Below, piece by piece: positions 10,565 to 21,335 of a stretch of DNA of 64,000 nucleotides. A model generated the notes under the pieces. It was not told where the DNA came from and did no database searches. It saw nothing but the letters and a program-made list of their open reading frames with translations. Origin of the DNA: Epiperipatus broadwayi (lineage: Eukaryota > Onychophora > Udeonychophora > Euonychophora > Peripatidae). Numbering within the stretch: the first letter of the stretch is position 1; the number at the start of each line of letters is the position of its first letter. Location of the stretch: NCBI GenBank assembly GCA_028023455.1, contig JAQFVV010012511.1, positions 2,604,165-2,668,164 of the forward strand, written 5' to 3'. The position numbers were made by a program, and so were the translations under genes.

Positions 10565-10735
10565 TAGATAAAAATGATTTAAATGCTTTCTCTTGTAGCA
10601 TTTATCATAAAAAAGGCTTGTTAAAAGCTATTAGCATGCTCTTTATTTTATGTATTTGTAAATGCAGGCTATATAAGTCATGTGACATATGACTTGATTT
10701 TATTAATATATATATATATATATATTATTCAGAGG
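10329..10735. repeat. Two diverged direct units, each ending in a (TA)n array
   Basis: Unit 1 contains ATTTTAAATGCTTTCTCTAG, then AAGCTTGTTG and GATCATGTGATCTATGACTC, and ends at (TA)n 10530-10562. Unit 2 (10565-10726) repeats TTTAAATGCTTTCTCTTG, AGGCTTGTTA and GTCATGTGACATATGACTTG, followed by a second (TA)n. The arrangement suggests a tandem duplication of a short repeat with a microsatellite tail. Confidence 0.55.
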
Positions 10736-12655
10736 ATAATCATGCTATCTATGGTGTCTGTAGAATAAAATCAAAACTTTTAATTATGTTACACTAATCA
10801 TTTATGAATCTTAAAAATTTACTGGTTGCTCTGATTATCTCAAGGTGTCACCAACAAGCATGAACTCTTCAGATATCATAAAATCCAAGCATTGTATACT
10901 TAACAAATACTTATAATCTTTGCATATTTGTTAAGTTTTCAATATTTGATCTATAGGGCACTTGAAGAGTTACACTTGTATGATGAAATCTAGATAATGA
11001 CTGATCATTCTGTAAATTTTTTAGATAAATAATTGATTTGTAAGATAAAAATGACTGCTTTGACTTTATTTCCCACAATTATAAGTGATGTGATTATCCA
11101 TCATAATTAGATAGAATTATATTTTTTCATGGTTTTTTTATTTGATAAAGAATGGAAATTAAGAGATTATATTCACATAAACAGAGATAACTTGATGTTG
11201 CCAGGAAGCTATTAAATACTGCTAATTAACAATCCTCCTGAGGCTAAACAAGTATTCTCTATTAACTTATAGTAGTTCATTTGTTAGAGTTTATTGAAGT
11301 AAAAGAGGTATTCTTCCACTTCAATCCCAAGTTCTTATAAAGATGTAAACTCAAAAAATTATTTTTATTAGTGTGAGAATGTAGATTAATAGTATCTTTC
11401 TTGATATTCTATAAATAATAATTAATCCTCTCCAGAGAATTGTATATGTTGAATTACAGTTTTTCATGGATTTTTAAATTGATAAAGAATGAAAATTAAG
11501 AAATTATATCCATGTAAACAGATAACTTTATCTTTTCATGTTGTCAGAAAACTATCAATTACTATGAATTCATAATTCTCCTGTGTCCCATTAAGCAATT
11601 ATATACATATATATTATAACCCTAATAGCAGTAGTGTAAATGTTACATAAGAAAACTTCAAGAATGATGCATGTGGGTGTGCATTTGCACACACATATAT
11701 ATGATAGAAATGAAGAAAATACATAGTTAATAAATAAAATATTTGAAGATTTTCAGTTTAATTTATTCCAAGTCATTTTAAAAAAGTAAAATCTTAGTAA
11801 TTTTAATAGAAAGAATATGATGATTTTAAATAAATGGAAAGCAAAATAAATTAAAAACAAATTTTTATTACAAAGAAAACAAAGAAGAGAATTTACATAA
11901 TAATACACATGCACAGCAAATAAAAGAGCAGAAAAAACAGTTAAGCAGTTAATAGTCTGCATTCTAGTGAAGGTTAATGAGATTCTATACCAAAGAATAT
12001 ATGAAAAGCAGTAGAAGTGTGCTGTATAAAGAAGTGCCTTGTTGTTAATTACAATCATATATAAGCTTATAAGAGAAGCTAGAAACATTTTATTATATCA
12101 AGAAACCTTTTTAACATGAGAGGTTAGTTAAAAACAAATAGCATATCGGTTGAAAACCCTAAGCACTCCACCCAGTCTAGTAAATAAAATTTAATACCAA
12201 CTGTTATAATCTGCAAAAAAAAAGGCCAGACTACGCAGTTAAATTGCCAAAAACTATTATTTATTGGAGTGTAATACACTAATGCAAAGCTAATCTATTT
12301 GCCTAATGTTCATTTCAATTAATGAAAAGACAATGTAATTGTGAAGAACCAAATGATTGGTGAAAGGTAAGGTAATAGAAGATTAAGCTATTTCTTAATA
12401 TAATATGGAAAAAGCCTTAAAATTTATGAAGACAGAAATAAATTAAATATTCTGCAAGAGTATCCTGTATTTTATTGGTAAATTATGAAAAGATTTGAAA
12501 TACAGGCATTCTTCGTATACCTGGGGCTTAACTGTAAATGTAGGGAATTGAACACAAACTTTCAAGCACACTTCAACTATTCACACTATCGCATACTACT
12601 GATACCCATGACTACACACATGTAGAAAAGACAAATAATTACCAATGTATGTATT
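10736..12655. other. A+T-rich with one diverged direct-repeat pair
   Basis: Blocks 11131-11260 and 11460-11600 share TTTTTCATGG, TTGATAAAGAATG, ATTAAGA.ATTATAT and TCCTGTG/TCCTGAG segments, a direct repeat about 330 bp apart. The open frame at 11753-12088 (minus) is made of A+T-rich codons with no recognisable domain. I assign nothing else. Confidence 0.4.
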
Positions 12656-12659
12656 TCAT

Positions 12660-12835
12660 GCTGAATCAGCACTCATCAGTTGATCAAGATTATCATCTTT
12701 CACACACATATATAATCAGTGCTAATTTTATATTAAGATAGCAAATCTTCATACTTTAATGGACAGGCTTCAATCTACTCCAACTCCAATTCTTCAGCCA
12801 TTCATACCAATGAAAATCTGATAATGGAAATTCCA
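12660..12835 (+). repeat. Dispersed repeat, partner at 27360-27535 (inverted)
   Basis: Shares long stretches with the reverse complement of 27360-27535, including GCACTCATCAGTTG, CAAATCTTCATACTTTAA, GGACAGGCTTCAATC and GAAAATCTGATAATGG. The type is unknown and it is non-coding. Confidence 0.6.
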
Positions 12836-14009
12836 AGTCCCATGCTGATATCAATATTATTGCCATGCCCACTCTGACCCCTCATGTATAGGATGTTATC
12901 CATTTAAATACATAGAAGAGGGATGAGCAGGATGCAGGCTGAATATGTAAGATTTGAAATACAGGCACACATGTTAAAAGTTATATTAATTTTATATAAT
13001 ATCAAATATGTAAGGGACCCATTTATTGGCATCATTTACAATGTCTTTTACATTCATGAGATCTGGTAACTAGTGAATGCTTTTATGATGCTAAGTCATA
13101 CTTGTTTTACTCATATTATGTGTTATAGTTATAAGAAAATATGATGTAATATTGCTGTCATAGCAGTTTATAAGAGCTTGTTAAAATGAATAGTATAACA
13201 AAAACTAGAATTTCAACTTCTGATAGGTTTTAAATAATATTAGTCTTATTTAAAGCCTGTAGGGAAGTTGTAGTTTTCATTCCTATATACATTTAATAAA
13301 CTTTGAAACTCTAGTAGAGATTCAATAGTCACAATATAAGATTATTGTAAAATAAACAAACTCTCCTATCCTCATAGCATAGGGTTATTATAAGATCATA
13401 GAAACTGTCTCAATTAAACCTTATTCAATTAGAATATTTGAAAAATTATATTAATAATTATTACAAAAACTCAAAGTGATCAAACTTCAGAATTGTTATA
13501 TCCCTTTGAATTTCTTCTGAAATTGTTAATATAATTTTTCAAATATTTGTATTAGATAAGGCTTTATTTAAAAAGAGGACAACTATCTAATGATTGACCT
13601 ATCACCCCTCATTATGGTAATATTTTGTATTAACCTGACTTTATTGAACTAGACAGATAAAATAATGATCAGTATGTGGTATATCTGAATGTATTTCTAT
13701 TTCATGGATTAGTTTGTATAGTCATCACTAAATATTATCTTATTACTATTTGTTTTCTCCTAGATTTAGAATAGCCATATTAATTTAAGGGTGATTAATA
13801 ATAAATAAATCTAAAAAATACATTCATCATCCATAATATCTAGACGAAATACACTCAACTTTGAATGTCCTGTCATTTTGTTGTGAAATGTGAAAAATTT
13901 TGATTTTTTTTCCAATGCTCTTATATGCTTTTTTGTACTTTAATTATCTACATGTATATTTTAACTTCTACTTATGCTATTAGTTGCTTGTTATCAGAGT
14001 TTTTAATTA
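12836..14009. other. A+T-rich, nothing assigned
   Basis: No coding frame, splice pair or repeat that I can support. Confidence 0.4.
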
Positions 14010-14056
14010 GGGGGGGGGGGAAAACACCCCAGGCAACCCCCCCCCAGCCGCCCCCC
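14010..14056. repeat. Poly(G) run followed by poly(C) runs
   Basis: Eleven G (14010-14020), AAAACACCCC, then C runs at 14037-14045 and 14051-14056. G and C runs of this length are striking in such an A+T-rich region. The purine and pyrimidine tracts could pair with each other. Confidence 0.85.
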
Positions 14057-14109
14057 TGATTTCACAAATTTATACATATCCTTCAAATTTTGTATTTAAT
14101 TGTGCCAGA

Positions 14110-14380
14110 ATTTGCAAATATTGAGAATGAATTTAACAATATGTTAAGTAGGGTTCTTGAAATGGGTAAAAAGTTTGGACTGGAAGTTAGTACATCTAAC
14201 CCAAAAGCAACAAATATGCATTGTAGATGATAAAACCTAAATGTGACACTAGGGCAATAAGCTATAGAGAAGAGTAGTATTCTGAGTTCAATTTGTTCTT
14301 ATGATAACAGAATATAGAAGATTATTAAGTGGCCAGTGAAATCGGGATTTTAATAAGATTTCTTAATTGCTTTGTTAAGA
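14110..14380 (+). pseudogene. Degenerate LINE RT C-terminal fragment
   Basis: A plus-strand reading around 14120-14225 gives EFNNMLSRVLEMGKKFGLEV followed by STSNPKATNMH. This resembles the region after the RT catalytic motif in LINEs ('L-x3-V-x3-G-x-K-x-G-L-x-[VI]-[NS]'). Further decayed LINE-like sequence continues after the hAT insertion, at about 14980-15420. The element is old, with no long frame left. Confidence 0.35.
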
Positions 14381-14381
14381 A

Positions 14382-14961
14382 CAGAAGTCAACAAACTTTT
14401 TCTTTGAAGGACCAGTCAGATAATAAATTTTAAGAATCTTCATAGACCAATTTAATCACTGCAGATGTTATGATCAAATTATTAGAACCAGTAAAGTTTA
14501 TAAAATTGTATGAAAACTTAAAAAATAATTTTAGAAATTACAAGATAATAAAGGTGTTTATATTTAATTTTGATATTTTCTGCTATCTGTACATGCAATT
14601 TTAAAATTTTTTCTTAAGACTATCATTGTTTTGAAATCTTTGTAAATGGGGGGGGGGGGTATATATTTTTTTTATAAAATATTTCAGTCATTCAGCTATA
14701 ATTTATTTTTAATTATAAAAAAATATATAAGTTAGTCGTCTTTTGAGGAAAAATTAACAGTTTTATTTTCTGAATGTCAATATTATATAAGCAGAAAATA
14801 ATTTTTGCTTCATTCGTTGATTATTAAAAAAAAAATCGAAAAATAATGTTTTACTTTATTTCTTGATTATAATAGTTTCATTTTGATCAACATGCATCTA
14901 GTAAGCTAAGTAAAACCATTAAAAGAGACATATGTGGTCCAAGCCATAGTTTGTCAACCTA
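14382..14961. mobile_element. Non-autonomous hAT element (about 580 bp)
   Basis: The left end CAGAAGTCAACAAACTTTTT and right end CATAGTTTGTCAACCTAC are imperfect inverted ends of the kind found on hAT elements. The segments AAGGACCAGTCAGATAATAAA and GTGGTCCAAGCC next to the ends are also typical. The interior is A+T-rich with no frame, and a 12-base G run at 14648-14659. I could not find a clean 8-bp target duplication, so the boundaries are approximate. It appears to split an older LINE remnant. Confidence 0.55.
14648..14659 (+). repeat. Poly(G) run, 12 bases
   Basis: Twelve consecutive G on the plus strand inside the hAT-derived element, followed by TATATATT. Confidence 0.9.
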
Positions 14962-14979
14962 CAATTTAGAATGTAGTCT

Positions 14980-15420
14980 TATATAGAGCAGAGGCTTGGA
15001 TTTTAAGGAGAAGGAAAAAATATTAATAGGAAAAGAGCATTCGAAATATTAAAATATTAAACAGAATATATGGACAGTGATTATTTATTTGAAAAAAATT
15101 ATCCAATGGCAAAAGAATTGTATGGAATTTAAACTAAGGTTGTGAAATTTACACTCACACTATTTATTATCATAATCATGTATTGTAAGCTTGTGTAATT
15201 AATGGGTGCTAGATGATAGCTAGGAGAAAAATCCATCTTAGATAATGAAATTGTGATTGTGCTAAAAAAAAGTTTAAGGAGATAAGAGGAAAATAGAAAT
15301 TAATTAGTGATTAGCTAAAAAGGATTAGCAGTGAATGTTTGGAGAGTAAAGACAAGTAAAGACAGGAACAGAAGGACTTAAGAAGATTGGCAGTTGACAT
15401 GTAACACTTCCCTTTAGGTA
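14980..15420 (+). other. Decayed LINE-like sequence (3' part)
   Basis: Short plus-strand readings such as EAWILRRR at 14990 and a purine-rich stretch to 15420 fit the C-terminal end of the LINE remnant at 14110-14380. The frame is broken many times. Confidence 0.25.
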
Positions 15421-16205
15421 TATAAAACCAATGTTATTGACGCTGATTTAAATTTAAATTGTTAAGAAATACAATTGCTTAGAGCTTGCGCTATATTTTT
15501 TTATTTATTTCTGTAAATTATTTTTTTAATGCGTGCTTATAATTTTATATCTACAGTATTTATATTTTTAAACTTGTTTATTTTTAATATACTTAACATT
15601 TCTATCATTATTTTTTCAGTTCAATTTGATTTATTTTCTAAGATAAATAGATGCGCGATTTTTCTCACCTAATGTATGCAATAATAAGAGAATTTTAAAA
15701 GTAAACCAAATATTGTATATGTACTGTATTACTTTATTTGATTTCTTGACTGATAAACCTTAATTTAGTTTAATTCACTATTTGTTTACTTGCCTTCATT
15801 ATCATCTCGAATAACGTAATTATTGTCTACCCATAATTTGCAAAACGCTTTCAGAATATTCGCTAAAATGTTACTCGAGGAATTAATTAGGATTGCAGTT
15901 GTCGATTTAACTTAAAAAAAATGCTTTCCTTTTAAATTAAAAGGTCAGATTTTTATATTACAGTGCTTCCAAAGAAATTTGTCTTTTAAAAATATTCTAA
16001 ATATGAGTTTGTATCCCCCTAATTTAAGCTTTAATGAGGCCAACAAGAAGGATTCTAGCATTAAATCATTTTAAATGTAAAAATTACTGAAACCATCCAA
16101 AAAATATTTGGAAAAAAATACAGTATTTTTAAAGTTCAAGGAAATTTAATGTGAAATCATTAAACTGAAGAAATAAATTGACTTTCACAGGTTGCTTGAA
16201 ACCAT
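15421..16205. other. A+T-rich, nothing assigned
   Basis: No supported feature. Confidence 0.4.
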
Positions 16206-16229
16206 TAAACACATTTATTAATCATTTAA

Positions 16230-16345
16230 GAGTATCCAACTCTCCATATAGTAGTGCCACCAAGTATGGAGAGTTTAGTATTCTTATTAACAGCATATGT
16301 AAGCATATGAAATGGTGATCATGTGATCATTTTGAGCTTGTAGAA
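16230..16345. mobile_element. Fragment of the hammerhead-bearing repeat (tail region)
   Basis: Contains CTCCATATAGTAGTGCCACC and ATGGAGAGTTT, which are the two strands of the block that in intact copies reads GGCACTACTGTATGGAGAG. It then has the family's 3' tail, GAAATGGTGATCATGTGAT. The catalytic core is missing. Confidence 0.55.
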
Positions 16346-17084
16346 AAATTAACGTTACATTTAATGGCAGGAATATTACAGAATATAGTTTAATATTAAA
16401 AAACAAAGAAAGAAATAAAGTGGCTGTTGAGCTAATAATAAATAAAAATATTTAGGAAGATTAACTATGGATTTGTTTACCTGATTTTGTATATATATAT
16501 AATAATTAATATTATTAATACATTAACAAATGTCTAATAGCATAATGATTGTCATAACAACTTGCAATACTGGAATTCAAACCCAGACTGATGAAAGATT
16601 TTTTGGATTATAGACAGCTTTAGGATTTTTTTTCCAGGTAGTTGGCCTATAGTTAACTTAGCAAGCCTTTCAATTATTTGGTTAGTAAATAGATAACCAG
16701 CTATTTCTACCTAAATTGTAAAACAAGGATAATAAAATGTTAAATTCTCTTCATCTGGCAGTTGATTGGTCTAATAAATAATATTTTCTCTTTTACTTCC
16801 TTTCTGTCTAGAAATTTGTGTAAAATCTTTTATTCTGAAATGGGCTATTTAAAATCTGCTTTATATATAGACAATTAAAGCATGTTATAAATGTTACATT
16901 TTTTGCTTTAAAACCATTGATAGTATAGACAATAATATTCCATGAACATCATTGATATTAATTTGTTGGTGCTTGTCATTCTTATAATGCAGCTAATTGT
17001 AGCATTTCTTGTTTATAAATTTAATGAGTTTCAGTGTGAGTTACTACAATTTAAGATTGTTTTTTTTTCCCTTTTATCACAGCT
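16346..17084. other. A+T-rich, nothing secure
   Basis: A B-box-like GGGTTTGAATTCC on the minus strand near 16570 may mark an old SINE. No other feature is supported. Confidence 0.3.
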
Positions 17085-17400
17085 GTTGCCACCTACTGTA
17101 ATTTTAATAAATAATAGATATAAGATGATAGTGCTAAATAAATTCTTATCTTATGCTGTCCTATCCCATATTTCCAGAATAGTTTCAAGCTTATGGCTTT
17201 CATCAATGAGGAGCTCTGGATTTTGTAACAATGCACTTGGATCTTTAGGAACTAATGCACTTTCCTTCTAGCAACCATTATTTATCTTTGTGTTGCTATT
17301 AAGTTATCAGCGCAAATTGAAAAACATATAAATATTTTCAACCTAAGCCAATTTGATTGTATAGTCATATAAATATGAAATCAGTTTGATATCTATATAT
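17085..17400 (-). mobile_element. Hammerhead-bearing repeat, copy 5
   Basis: Minus-strand copy. After the core it reads GGGATAGGACAGCATAAG, then the tail TATTTATTAAAATTACAGTAG. Upstream on the minus strand it carries the family block CTATACAATCAAATTGG. It is divergent from the truncated plus-strand copy that begins at about 17405. Confidence 0.55.
17163..17222 (-). ncRNA. Hammerhead ribozyme-like motif, copy 5
   Basis: Minus strand: box 1 TTGATGA (17200-17206), stem II AAGC-CATAA-GCTT with four perfect pairs and a 5-nt loop (17187-17199), intact GAAAC (17182-17186), the TA loop, then TTC as the cleavage triplet. Stem II is the best preserved of all copies and shows what the ancestral helix was. 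The C3 position of box 1 is T, which should inactivate it. Confidence 0.6.
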
Positions 17401-17404
17401 TATG

Positions 17405-17500
17405 TTCTGGAGATATTGGATAGGACAGCAGAGAATAAGGATTTATTAAGCAGACAGGTCATAAGCTATTATTTATATTTATTGGTATTTGAAAATATTC
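17405..17500 (+). mobile_element. Hammerhead-bearing repeat, 5'-truncated copy 6
   Basis: Begins inside stem I (CTGGAGATATTGGATAGGAC) and continues with AGCAGAGAATAAGGATTTAT, so it keeps only the sequence downstream of the cleavage site. Confidence 0.55.
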
Positions 17501-17559
17501 TAGGGTTTTTTGTTTAATATATATATATTGCTACTGGTGTTTAATTAGCTAAGAAACTT

Positions 17560-18400
17560 TTTTTCTTTCTTCTTTATATAATAATCAAAACCTCTCATCT
17601 TTCTAGATATACAGAATCTTATTATCTATAATTTTCTTAAAACTTTTTTAAAATTAATGCTTGCATATCTTTTATACCATTATTATTTTATCCACCATAT
17701 CTTCTCATACTTTTGCTTTTTCTTTCTTTAATTTATTTATTTCTCCATCATTTCTACATTTGCCACATCTATCTTCTTATTTATCAAATAATCTACCTCC
17801 AAAGACTTTATTACAACTACATTTAGTTTTTTTTTTTAATTCTCCCCTATCCTTGCATTCTCTTCCATCTGAATTTAATAAAGTAGTCTTCTATTTATTT
17901 TTTTCATATGTCTCCATAATTTTTTACAATTTCACCTTCCTTCCTTTTTACTTAACTTCTTATTAAATTCAATTTATTTTCATATTTCTATTTATTTTTT
18001 TTAATAGTTATCTCAGTAATTTTTACTTTCTGTTTGTTTCTTATTAACATTCTCATTATACTTTCTAGGCTTTTCTTTTGTTTCTTTTATATTTTCTAAA
18101 GTATTTTTCCTCCATTTTTTCTTTTTAATCCTATTTGTTATAAATAAGTGCTCATTGATACCTATTTATCATATCATTCCACTCATATAAATTCATTGTC
18201 TTTCAAAAATCTTCCCAAGATATTATTAAACTTATTCAGATTAATCTCAATTCTTATTTTCCAGATCCAAATCTATTTTTTAAATAAATTCAGACTTAAC
18301 TTTTCAAATATCTCTATCAACATAAAATTTTGATCACTACTACAACCTTTTCTTCTTCATCAAACAGTTATAATTTTTTGTTATTTCTTAATTGTTTTTA
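17560..18400. other. Pyrimidine-rich plus strand, probably degenerate TE
   Basis: Strong strand asymmetry: the plus strand is C+T-rich over about 800 bp. The minus strand yields a broken purine-rich frame with a CxC...CxxC pattern (KCSCNKVFGG, then RCGKCRND) around 17760-17850. This asymmetry resembles the coding strands of the TEs elsewhere in the window. It is not identified further. Confidence 0.25.
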
Positions 18401-18696
18401 TCTATCAGTATATATAATCAATAATAATCAAGATTAACTCAAATTCACAATTCAAACAGACTAGCCAAGAAAATAAACTCTAAAACACTACTAATGGTTT
18501 CACTGCTACAAGCAGACTTCTCAAGTGCAAAGAACTATAAAATAACATATTTAAACTAAACATTACCCACAATTCCACTTCTCATACACCCTTAATATTA
18601 AAAGAACTTTTAAATAAATAGAATTTATCCACTACTTTGAACACTTTTTAGCAAAAATCTTTTATTGACCTAAATTCATGCACAATCTTACATTTT

Positions 18697-18719
18697 GACT
18701 GCCCTGCAGTCTTCTTCAG
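18697..18719 (-). ncRNA. Hammerhead-like motif beside PLE (minus strand, decayed)
   Basis: Minus strand: box 1 CTGAAGA (18719-18713), a perfect 5-bp stem II GACTG-CAGGG-CAGTC (18711-18697), then AAAAT where GAAAC is expected. The box-2 G is lost, so it is not expected to cleave. Confidence 0.45.
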
Positions 18720-18764
18720 AGCTACTTTTATTTACATTTAAAAAATTTAAAATAAAAAGTGGCT

Positions 18765-18792
18765 TTGAAGAAGACTGTAGTTCAGTCGAAAC
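18765..18792 (+). ncRNA. Hammerhead-like motif beside PLE (plus strand)
   Basis: Plus strand: TTGAAGA (18765-18771), stem II GACTG-TAGTT-CAGTC with five pairs (18773-18787), then intact GAAAC (18788-18792). Only C3 of box 1 is changed. A plausible cleavage triplet close behind is not clear. It is followed by an AATAAA-type signal (CAATAAAAGATTTTTG), as at the ends of PLE terminal repeats. It lies antisense to the adjacent GIY-YIG frame. Confidence 0.45.
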
Positions 18793-18832
18793 ATAAGATT
18801 GTGCATGAATATAGGTCAATAAAAGATTTTTG

Positions 18833-19367
18833 CTAAAAAGTGTTCAAAGTAGTGGATAAATTGAATTTATATAAGATATTACAGCTAAATAAAGGAAGTG
18901 GTGAATTTGGTAATATTTCTGAACTTTTAAATAAGTTGATTGCTTCAGAATCATAAATTTTTAATAATAAAGATTTTTTAATTCTTCTTTTTATTTCATT
19001 TCTCTCAAAGAAGACAACCTTAGCTTCATCAAAATTAATAGTGTGTTCTGTATCTTTTTCGTGGATATACAAAGCAGAAATAAAGTATTTATTTTTAACC
19101 CTATTTTTATGTACCTTTATTCTTTCATTTAGGTTCAAACTACTCTGACCTATATATACCTTCTCACAAAAATAAGGGATAATACACTTCTCCAGGAATA
19201 GTATTTCTATCAAAAATTTCCTTTGTATTATTTAATAAATTATTCAAAATAATACTTCTTTTCCAAACAATTTTTTTTTTATTTCCAAACAAGTTACTAT
19301 TGTTACATACAATTTTATAAGAAGACAATTTAAATGGCAAAAACAGTTCTGTTAATATTAAGGGCAT
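18833..19367 (-). pseudogene. PLE GIY-YIG endonuclease fragment
   Basis: Two overlapping minus-strand frames (19367-19164, then 19213-18833) form one broken coding region. The first gives YKIVCNNSNLFGNKKKIVWK, the linker before the nuclease. The second gives CEKVYIGQSSLNLNERIKVH, the GIY-YIG signature (here V-Y-I-G-Q-[TS]-S with the downstream R-x3-H). It continues with SALYIHEKDTEHTINFDEAK. A frameshift near 19200 separates them. GIY-YIG endonucleases of this type are the C-terminal domain of Penelope-like retroelement proteins. The RT domain is not visible upstream. Confidence 0.7.
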
Positions 19368-19545
19368 CTGAGAAGTGGAAATGTGGGTAATGTTTAGTTA
19401 AATATGTTGTTATTTTGTAGTTCTTTACACTTGAGAAGTCTGCTTGTAACAGTGAAACCATTTTTAATGTTTTAGAGTTTATTTCCTTGGATAGTCTGTT
19501 TGAATTATGAATTTGAGGTAATGTTGATTATTTATTGACTAGTTT

Positions 19546-20386
19546 AACGTTATGCTTTTAATGTTTATAAGCAATAATGTCTTCAAATTCTATGTCTACC
19601 ATATAAAATTTTAGAATCCAATTTTTATTCCATCTTTCGTCTATATTGCCCTCTGTAGAAAGTCAATAACATAATCATTTATATTTTTTACATTCACTAT
19701 TTTACCATTATTATTTCTAAACTCATTTAAATTTCTACATAAATATTTCCAAATATTTTCATTCTGTGTTTTTACATTTCCGCCATAGTTAAATGTACTA
19801 TGCCATACATTCTTTTTTTTTAATTATAAATTAATCTACTTATGTTCATTATAATTTCTTTTCAAATATATCTTTAATAACTCCTCTACCCCTCCCTTTC
19901 TTACCCTCATCATATTTATTTATCTCCCTCTATTTACAATATCTGAAGATATATCTTTATTCCTCACATATGTCTTTACTACTGTTAACAAATCTAATTT
20001 TTATTCTACAAAAACCTCATCCAACTCTCTAAAATTATTCACACCTCTGTTCTCTTGCATATTTATGAAATCAAGTTTTATATTAGCATTCTTGATTTTC
20101 GTTTTAAATATTTTTTTCCTAAAATAACTATTCTCAGTTATTGTCTATAAAAATGTTTTTTTTTTACTTTTAGATTGCCCATCATTTTTCTTTATCTTAT
20201 TCACTCATCTAAATATAAATATTTTTCCTTCTTCATTTTTAATGTTAATATTGCAATTTTATACTCTTTCTAATATTTATAACACATCTTTTTTAAAAAA
20301 AATTCCTATTTCTGATGAACACACCACACTTGTATTTCTAAATGATATTTCCCTATTTTTCATTACTTATTATAATCATCATAAAG
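19546..20386. other. Pyrimidine-rich, probable degenerate PLE-related sequence
   Basis: The minus strand is purine-rich and gives short broken readings such as NNFRELDEVFVE near 20030, but nothing I can call RT. It may be the N-terminal part of the neighbouring PLE or another old element. Confidence 0.25.
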
Positions 20387-20868
20387 TCATTATAAATGAG
20401 TGTTAAGAAAGTAAAGTAATTTAAATTTAAAATCTATATTGCATTAAGTATGCTTTCAGCAAAACATTACCAGAATTGTAGCACTGTCTTATATTGAAGT
20501 TGAAAAGTTATGACCTTATATGAATACACTTCATTATAAGATATTTACATATTCATTTTTTTGATAATGGCACATATGCTTCTTTTTTTAAAATTGTGTA
20601 TGGATCTTTTGCAATTCCTTCATGCTTCCTTGTATTTTTGTTTTTTATCATTTCTCATAATGCATACCATCTTCATGTTAGTTGAATTAAAATGTCTCAT
20701 ATAATAAAGTACATTCATATAAGGGTATAACTTTTCAACTGTGAAATAAGGCAGTGCTATGATTCTGGCAGTGTTCTACCAAAAGCATGTTTAGCTTAAT
20801 ATAGATTTTAAATTTAAATTATTTTATCTTTTCTTAACACTCGTTTATAACTAGTTTATAATGATCCC
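20387..20868. repeat. Inverted repeat, arms about 165 bp
   Basis: The left arm (from GAGTGTTAAGAAAGTAAAGT through GTTGAAAAGTTATGACC to about 20550) matches the reverse complement of about 20690-20868, which carries GGGTATAACTTTTCAACTG and TCTTTTCTTAACACTCG. The spacer is about 140 bp. Non-coding foldback. Confidence 0.7.
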
Positions 20869-21335
20869 ACTAGTGTGTAAAAAAACCCAACAAATAACAA
20901 CATTATTCTCATGCAAACACTTCAGACTGAAATTAGTTGTATAAATCTTGTTTAAAGGTATCCCATTATCAAATTTATCAAATACATAATCATATCTTTA
21001 AATTTTCTTACTGTTTATTCAGAATCTTTACCAGCAATATCATTTGTCTCCATTATTATTTCAATAATTATTTTTATTCATTTTTTTCTAATGCCTTAAC
21101 AATATCTAATATCTAAGCAGCCAATAAATACAACCTTAAAATTATTTTCTCTGTATTTTCTAATTATCACATTTTTACATCTGCCTTCTTCCTTTGTATA
21201 ATATATCTTTAGCATCTTTTAAATCAATTTTACCAATAAATATATTTCTCTCAACTGCATCTTTTCTACAAATATTTCTTGCACTAATATTAATAACATT
21301 TGTTAAAAATATTTGAAGTTTGTTACATCACTATT
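20869..21335. other. Unclassified degenerate repeat, minus sense
   Basis: The minus strand reads ARNICRKDAVERNIFIGKI and then KDAKDILYKG (about 21310-21200), and further on a broken frame with ETNDIAGKDSE. It looks like decayed TE coding sequence of unknown class. Confidence 0.25.

Larger units (their letters stand above)
18410..19545. mobile_element. Inverted pair of Penelope-like element copies
   Basis: The outer arms 18410-18607 and 19340-19545 are reverse complements (e.g. TGGTTTCACTGCTACAAGC against GCTTGTAACAGTGAAACCA). The inner arms 18617-18735 and 18752-18870 are also reverse complements. The minus-strand copy contains the GIY-YIG region between its arms; the plus-strand copy lacks that segment. 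This is a convergent pair of one element with a deletion in one member. Inverted arrangements are well known for Penelope-like elements. Confidence 0.6.

Noticed and set aside
11753-12088. 111-codon minus-strand frame rich in F, L, I and Y
   Set aside because: Chance hydrophobic frame in A+T-rich DNA; no start context, splice site or homologue recognised.
17661-17966. 101-codon plus-strand frame
   Set aside because: Composed almost entirely of pyrimidine-rich codons (F, S, L, P). It is the antisense of a purine-rich degenerate element and has no domain.
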